The notes under the pieces are model-generated. The model made no database searches. It was not told the origin of the DNA and saw only the letters and a program-made list of their open reading frames with translations. From Fibrobacter sp. (GTDB lineage Bacteria > Fibrobacterota > Fibrobacteria > Fibrobacterales > Fibrobacteraceae), in contig JAEDLI010000092.1 in assembly GCA_016295375.1 (NCBI GenBank), positions 1-9,536 on the forward strand: DNA of 9,536 nucleotides, read 5' to 3'. A program made the translations under genes and the position numbers. Below are positions 6,901 through 9,536 of the stretch, piece by piece (position 1 is the stretch's first letter; the number at the start of each line of letters is the position of its first letter).

Positions 6901-8072
6901 TACATCGCCTGGTATATCTTGAATATGGCTAGGATCTTCCCGATGATGGCGGGGATTCCCGGACACAAGAAGCAGAGCATGACGCGGGTGACGCGGTTTT
7001 TCCACCAGTGCTTCACCTGCCAGATGTCGTCGGCGAGGGTCTCCATTTCTTGGACTCTCGGCGGGCGCATATAGACCTGGGTCAGGGCGGTAAAGAACCC
7101 GACGCCGATAAGCGGCGTAAGCCCTGTGAAGGGCGCCATGACCAACGCCACTAGAACCGTGAGAGGGTGTCCGCCTGCGATGATGGTGCCCAGCATGGCG
7201 CCGCCGCCGGTAAGCATGGCCCAGTGGAGGCTCAGTTCGCCGGCTTTTTCGATGCCCGCTTGGTATCCGATGTAGATAATGCTTGCTACGATGGCTACGG
7301 GGATTGCCCAGCCGATGATTTTCCAGATAGGGGAGCCCTTGGGGATAACCGTGATGGATTCTTCGCTGGGGAGTTCCTTGTTCTCGCTGATGATGCTGGC
7401 GATTCCCTTCACGTGACCGGCGCCCACCACGGCCACCACCTTGTTTCCAGGGGCGGTCTTGATCTTGCTGGCCAGATACTGGTCCCGCTCGTCAATCAGG
7501 ACCTTCTTTACTTCGGGGAAGGTCTTGCCGAATTCCTGCATCATGGCACTGAGGGAATCCTGTTCCTTGATTTTGGCCAGTTCTTCTTCGCTGACCTGGG
7601 TCTTGTCGAAGATGCTCCCGAACAGGCCGCCCAGGAGGCTCAACTTGCGGTACCAGGGGGTGCATGCCCAGGCCCGCTTCAGCGTAATCTTGATATCTCG
7701 GTCGGCAAGGATCACGGGGATTTCGTTTCCTTCGGCCTCATCTACAGCCTCTTTCAGTTCGGCTCCTGGCTTGACTCCGGTCTGGGCGCCCATGCGTTTT
7801 TGGTACGATCCCAGCACCAGGTTGGCGATGAGTGTGGCGAGCTGCTTGTTCTTGATGACGGACTTCAGGTCGGTGTTTTTCCAGCGGTCGGGGTCCTTGA
7901 GGGACTGCATGCGCCCGGCGTCCAGTTCTACGCATACGGTGTCGGGCTTTTCGTTTTCGATGGTCTCCCTGACCAGTTCCTTGGAAACCTGGGAGATGTG
8001 GGCCGTGCCTACAAGGACGATTTCCCTGTTGTCGCCGGTAGATATCCGGTAGATGTCCGCATTTTCACTCAT
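6900..8072 (-). CDS. TraB/PrgY-family membrane protein (putative metal-dependent peptidase superfamily)
   Basis: This belongs to the TraB family (TraB/PrgY/Tiki/GumN superfamily), whose members are membrane-anchored proteins thought to be metal-dependent hydrolases. PrgY limits a peptide pheromone in enterococci, but the role of most bacterial members is unknown. The 390-residue product has the family's conserved blocks: VGTAHIS near the N-terminus (GTAH at 22-25), PDTVCVELDAGR (43-54), PVILADRDIKITLKRAW (119-135), IDERDQYLASKI (193-205) and VVAVVGAGHVKGI (212-224). The histidines and acidic residues of GTAH, ELD and GAGH are the likely active-site groups. The C-terminal third is membranous, with helices at about 251-270, 285-330 (two or three) and 362-385. 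Full length is normal for the family. The ATG codon (8070-8072) has no Shine-Dalgarno sequence. The gene is monocistronic, convergent with glgE and divergent from the next lipoprotein gene. A peptide-substrate role would be a guess. Confidence 0.88.
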   Translation of the reverse strand: MSENADIYRISTGDNREIVLVGTAHISQVSKELVRETIENEKPDTVCVELDAGRMQSLKDPDRWKNTDLKSVIKNKQLATLIANLVLGSYQKRMGAQTGVKPGAELKEAVDEAEGNEIPVILADRDIKITLKRAWACTPWYRKLSLLGGLFGSIFDKTQVSEEELAKIKEQDSLSAMMQEFGKTFPEVKKVLIDERDQYLASKIKTAPGNKVVAVVGAGHVKGIASIISENKELPSEESITVIPKGSPIWKIIGWAIPVAIVASIIYIGYQAGIEKAGELSLHWAMLTGGGAMLGTIIAGGHPLTVLVALVMAPFTGLTPLIGVGFFTALTQVYMRPPRVQEMETLADDIWQVKHWWKNRVTRVMLCFLCPGIPAIIGKILAIFKIYQAM

Positions 8073-8080
8073 GATGGGCG

Positions 8081-8088
8081 AAAAAATA
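8081..8088 (-). promoter_or_regulatory. Possible promoter element for the traB-like gene
   Basis: Read on the minus strand, TATTTTTT is a one-mismatch TAnnTTTG box ending 8 nt before the ATG, with no ribosome binding site between. It has the same geometry as the element before glgE and could give a nearly leaderless transcript. A-rich DNA makes chance matches common here. Confidence 0.3.
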
Positions 8089-8166
8089 GAAAAAAGGGGG
8101 GTGCTGTCCGCAGGAAATGCCTAAAAATGCAAAAAAAAGGTAAAAAGAGGATTTTTCAAAAAAAAA
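8081..8166. other. Helically phased A-tracts, probable intrinsically curved divergent promoter region
   Basis: A or T runs of 5-9 bases are centred near 8083.5, 8092.5, 8125, 8134.5, 8144, 8154 and 8162. Consecutive centres are 8-10 bp apart, with one gap of about three helical turns. Tracts in step with the helix bend DNA in one direction. The tracts at 8131-8146 would also sit where an UP element contacts RNA polymerase, about 40-55 bp upstream of a start near 8185. The 139-bp region 8073-8211 contains no gene. Confidence 0.6.
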
Positions 8167-8170
8167 TGTG

Positions 8171-8178
8171 TATATTTG
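8171..8178 (+). promoter_or_regulatory. Promoter -7/-10 element TAnnTTTG for the lipoprotein gene
   Basis: TATATTTG is an exact match to the TAnnTTTG element described for Bacteroidota primary sigma promoters and also resembles a sigma-70 -10 box. It lies 33 nt before the ATG at 8212, leaving a short leader of about 25-30 nt that contains a good ribosome binding site. No convincing TTTG or TTGACA upstream box is seen; a T5 run at 8152-8156 and A-tracts lie there instead. Confidence 0.5.
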
Positions 8179-8198
8179 AAAGGGTTATTATTTTTTTC

Positions 8199-8203
8199 GG
8201 AGG
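8199..8203 (+). promoter_or_regulatory. Shine-Dalgarno sequence for the lipoprotein gene
   Basis: GGAGG lies 8 nt before the ATG at 8212. It decides the start against the in-frame TTG at 8176, which has no ribosome binding site and would place 12 extra residues before a complete signal peptide. Confidence 0.8.
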
Positions 8204-8211
8204 AAAATCCT

Positions 8212-8814
8212 ATGAAAAAACTATTGATGGGTGTTTCTTTTTTGGCAATGATTATTGCCGGTTGTGCAGGTACGGTTTCGGACGATCCCGAAAAGATTGA
8301 CAACGCCTTGGTAGGTTTTACATCGTGTGTGCAGGGTTCTCGTTGGAATGAAGCATTGGATTATGTGACTGAGAGCGAAGCCAACGAGATTAGTGTTGGC
8401 GATGAATTCAAGGAAGAATACAAGGTGGCCGCCCGCCGTTTGCCTCTTTCGACTCTCCGCAAGGCGGGCTTGAAGGTGGATGGCAAGGGCCGCTTGATTG
8501 GCATCAAGGCCGCCATGGATGAAGCCAACGAACGCTATATCGTTTCCGAAGAACAGGCCAAGGTGGGCACCAACCTGGAAGAAATGGAAAAGGAACATAT
8601 CCGCCGCCGCCTGGAAGAAGGCCAGCGTGTCTTGAAGCAGGAAGAAGAAGCGGCCAACCAGGAACAGGAAGACATCGTGTATTCCAATAAACTGACGGAA
8701 GAGGAAAAGCGCAAGTATGGCAGTACCCGCGACCTACAGGCTCCGGAGCAGTTCCAGGACGAAAATACGGAAGCTGCCGAAGAAGAAGTCCATGGCGACT
8801 ACGAATCTGACTGA
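8212..8814 (+). CDS. Hypothetical lipoprotein with charged helical C-terminal half
   Basis: I do not recognise a family. The 200-residue product starts with a lipoprotein signal peptide (MKK, hydrophobic core, lipobox IAGC with lipidated Cys18), so it should be anchored in an envelope membrane facing the periplasm or the outside. Residues 25-60 form a probable helical segment (ALVGFTSCVQGSRWNEALDYVT) reminiscent of small NTF2-like or DUF-type periplasmic lipoproteins, but too weak to assign. Residues 70-112 are mixed basic and acidic. Residues 120-155 are a highly charged Glu/Arg/Lys helix, possibly a coiled coil. The last 18 residues are very acidic (ENTEAAEEEVHGDYESD). It has its own promoter and ribosome binding site, and a hairpin follows it, so it may be monocistronic. 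Function is unknown. Confidence 0.85.
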   Translation: MKKLLMGVSFLAMIIAGCAGTVSDDPEKIDNALVGFTSCVQGSRWNEALDYVTESEANEISVGDEFKEEYKVAARRLPLSTLRKAGLKVDGKGRLIGIKAAMDEANERYIVSEEQAKVGTNLEEMEKEHIRRRLEEGQRVLKQEEEAANQEQEDIVYSNKLTEEEKRKYGSTRDLQAPEQFQDENTEAAEEEVHGDYESD

Positions 8815-8840
8815 TTTAAGATAAATTAAATTTTAAGTTT

Positions 8841-8866
8841 CCCTCGACTGCTGTCGGGGGATTCTT
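8841..8866 (+). terminator. Hairpin with short T-rich tail, likely terminator or attenuator
   Basis: CCCTCGAC (8841-8848) pairs with GTCGGGGG (8853-8860) around the loop TGCT, giving 8 pairs with one G-U. ATTCTT follows. It stands 27 nt after the lipoprotein stop and 16 nt before the next start. The tail is weakly T-rich, so termination may be partial. Alternatively, the hairpin lies in the leader of the next gene if TAAATTTT (8827-8834) acts as a promoter. Confidence 0.65.
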
Positions 8867-8876
8867 GTAAAGAGAC

Positions 8877-9305
8877 ATGAAACGCTTATCGATTCTTTTA
8901 TTAGCATTTACCTTGATGCTCGTTGGATGCGGTGACTGGGGAACCGATGATTCTGATTACGGTTACCAGGCAAAATTCCATTTCCATTATTACTATGGAC
9001 AAGATTGCTCCTGGATGGGGGCCGACTACCTTTGCGGTGATGCCTATTCGCTGTCGCCTTCTTTGACGGTGTCCGTGAAGGTGGACTGGAACGGGGATGC
9101 TGCTGTCTACTATGATGGATACGGCCCCTACTATTTCTGGAAAGACGAGTACGACTACGCTTACGACCGGCATTATGGCGAATACTATTACCAGTTCAAC
9201 TTGGACGGCAACTACAGTCTAACCGTTTATGTTTCGGGGGCCGAGGTCATATACGCCGACACCTATACCGGGGTGGAACACCACTATTTCTACGATGTGT
9301 GGTAA
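8877..9305 (+). CDS. Tyrosine-rich small lipoprotein, hypothetical
   Basis: I do not recognise a family. The 142-residue product has a lipoprotein signal peptide (MKR, Leu-rich core, lipobox LVGC, lipidated Cys18). The mature part is extraordinary in composition: by hand count about 25 Tyr, 5 Trp, 5 Phe and 5 His in the 124 residues after Cys18, with many Asp and Gly, and clusters such as HFHYYYG, YYDGYGPYYFW, EYDYAYDRHYGEYYY and HHYFYDVW. Cys44 and Cys53 could form a disulfide. Alternating hydrophobic and polar stretches (SLTVSVKVDW, YSLTVYVSGAEVIY) suggest a small beta-sheet domain at the cell surface. Aromatic-rich faces could bind carbohydrate, but that is only a guess. No clear ribosome binding site precedes the ATG. 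A partial gene follows 7 nt after the stop, so the two may form an operon. Confidence 0.82.
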   Translation: MKRLSILLLAFTLMLVGCGDWGTDDSDYGYQAKFHFHYYYGQDCSWMGADYLCGDAYSLSPSLTVSVKVDWNGDAAVYYDGYGPYYFWKDEYDYAYDRHYGEYYYQFNLDGNYSLTVYVSGAEVIYADTYTGVEHHYFYDVW

Positions 9306-9312
9306 ATGTGAA

Positions 9313-9536
9313 ATGAAATTAGCTCTTGCTTCTCTGCTCTTTTCGATTCTCTTTGTTGCCGTTGCCATGAAGACTCTTTCTGGTGGTGGCAGGGACCCTT
9401 TTTTTATCGATACATCGCTTGCGCTTTCTCGTTATGAACCGATGCTTTCTGCAAATCAGACTATAGGAACAATGGATGATTTTGTTCGAAAAAGAATGAA
9501 CTTTTTTGACGATTCTCTTTCAAAAATCCTAGATTC
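9313..9536 (+). CDS. Partial CDS (3' end outside window), exported or membrane-anchored protein of unknown function
   Basis: From the ATG at 9313 the frame stays open for 74 codons to the right edge. The product starts MKLALASLLFSILFVAVAMK, a typical signal peptide or signal anchor; AVA before Met19 could be a type I cleavage site, and there is no lipobox. The rest (GGGRDPFFIDTSLALSRYEP, then MDDFVRKRMNFF...) is not recognised. It begins 7 nt after the Tyr-rich lipoprotein gene, which suggests co-transcription, though no Shine-Dalgarno sequence is seen. By hand count the last 176 bases are about 39% GC, with T-ending codons favoured, clearly lower than the upstream rod-shape genes. This could mark a recently acquired or weakly expressed gene. 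Confidence 0.65.
   Translation, partial: MKLALASLLFSILFVAVAMKTLSGGGRDPFFIDTSLALSRYEPMLSANQTIGTMDDFVRKRMNFFDDSLSKILD

Noticed and set aside
8096..8101. G6 run as a phase-variation tract
   Set aside because: It is only six bases long and outside any coding frame; its position does not alter an obvious promoter spacing.
8191..8197. T7 run as a terminator
   Set aside because: It has no GC stem before it and lies between the promoter box and the ribosome binding site of the lipoprotein gene, so it is leader sequence.
8176..8211. TTG start for the first lipoprotein
   Set aside because: It would add 12 residues before a complete signal peptide, and the start overlaps the probable promoter box. 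GGAGG at 8199 supports the ATG at 8212.
7167..8300. 377-codon open frame on the plus strand
   Set aside because: It runs antisense through the traB-like gene and then through the intergenic region into the lipoprotein gene in another frame. Its translation is low-complexity and matches no family.

Overview
The window carries most of a bacterial rod-shape (elongasome) operon, followed by a glycogen-type maltosyltransferase gene, an antiparallel TraB-family membrane protein gene and two small lipoprotein genes. A third gene runs off the right edge. Gene content and style suggest the Fibrobacterota (a Fibrobacter relative) or a neighbour in the FCB group. The hints are the TAnnTTTG-like promoter elements, a RodA of 417 residues with an extra membrane pair, and a GlgE next to the mre/mrd cluster. 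This assignment rests on general knowledge of these families, not on a database search.

Layout: 1-614 is the C-terminal part of mreB. mreC, mreD, mrdA (PBP2) and mrdB (rodA) follow on the + strand to 5031. mreC/mreD and mreD/mrdA share 8-nt overlaps and mrdA/rodA a 4-nt overlap, so these genes are almost certainly co-transcribed and translationally coupled. MreB filaments, the MreC/MreD membrane scaffold, the transpeptidase PBP2 and the glycosyltransferase RodA together insert lateral peptidoglycan. glgE (5048-6778) starts 16 nt after rodA. It encodes a compact maltose-1-phosphate-dependent alpha-1,4-glucan maltosyltransferase that appears to lack the helical insertion of the actinobacterial enzymes. 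It may be read through from the rod operon, or driven by a promoter-like element right at its start.

glgE converges with a minus-strand TraB/PrgY-family gene (6900-8072). The 121-bp gap between them is filled by degenerate 7-bp repeats: ten units in exact register on the right, and about five in inverted orientation on the left. The 139-bp divergent region 8073-8211 has helically phased A-tracts and a good TAnnTTTG box for the downstream lipoprotein gene (8212-8814). A hairpin at 8841-8860 separates that gene from an unusually tyrosine-rich lipoprotein gene (8877-9305). A partial, AT-richer secreted or membrane protein gene opens at 9313.

I found no mobile elements, tRNA or rRNA genes, CRISPR arrays or defence genes. 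The most unusual items are the inverted heptad repeat, the Tyr-rich lipoprotein, the compact GlgE and its position, and the possible leaderless starts.
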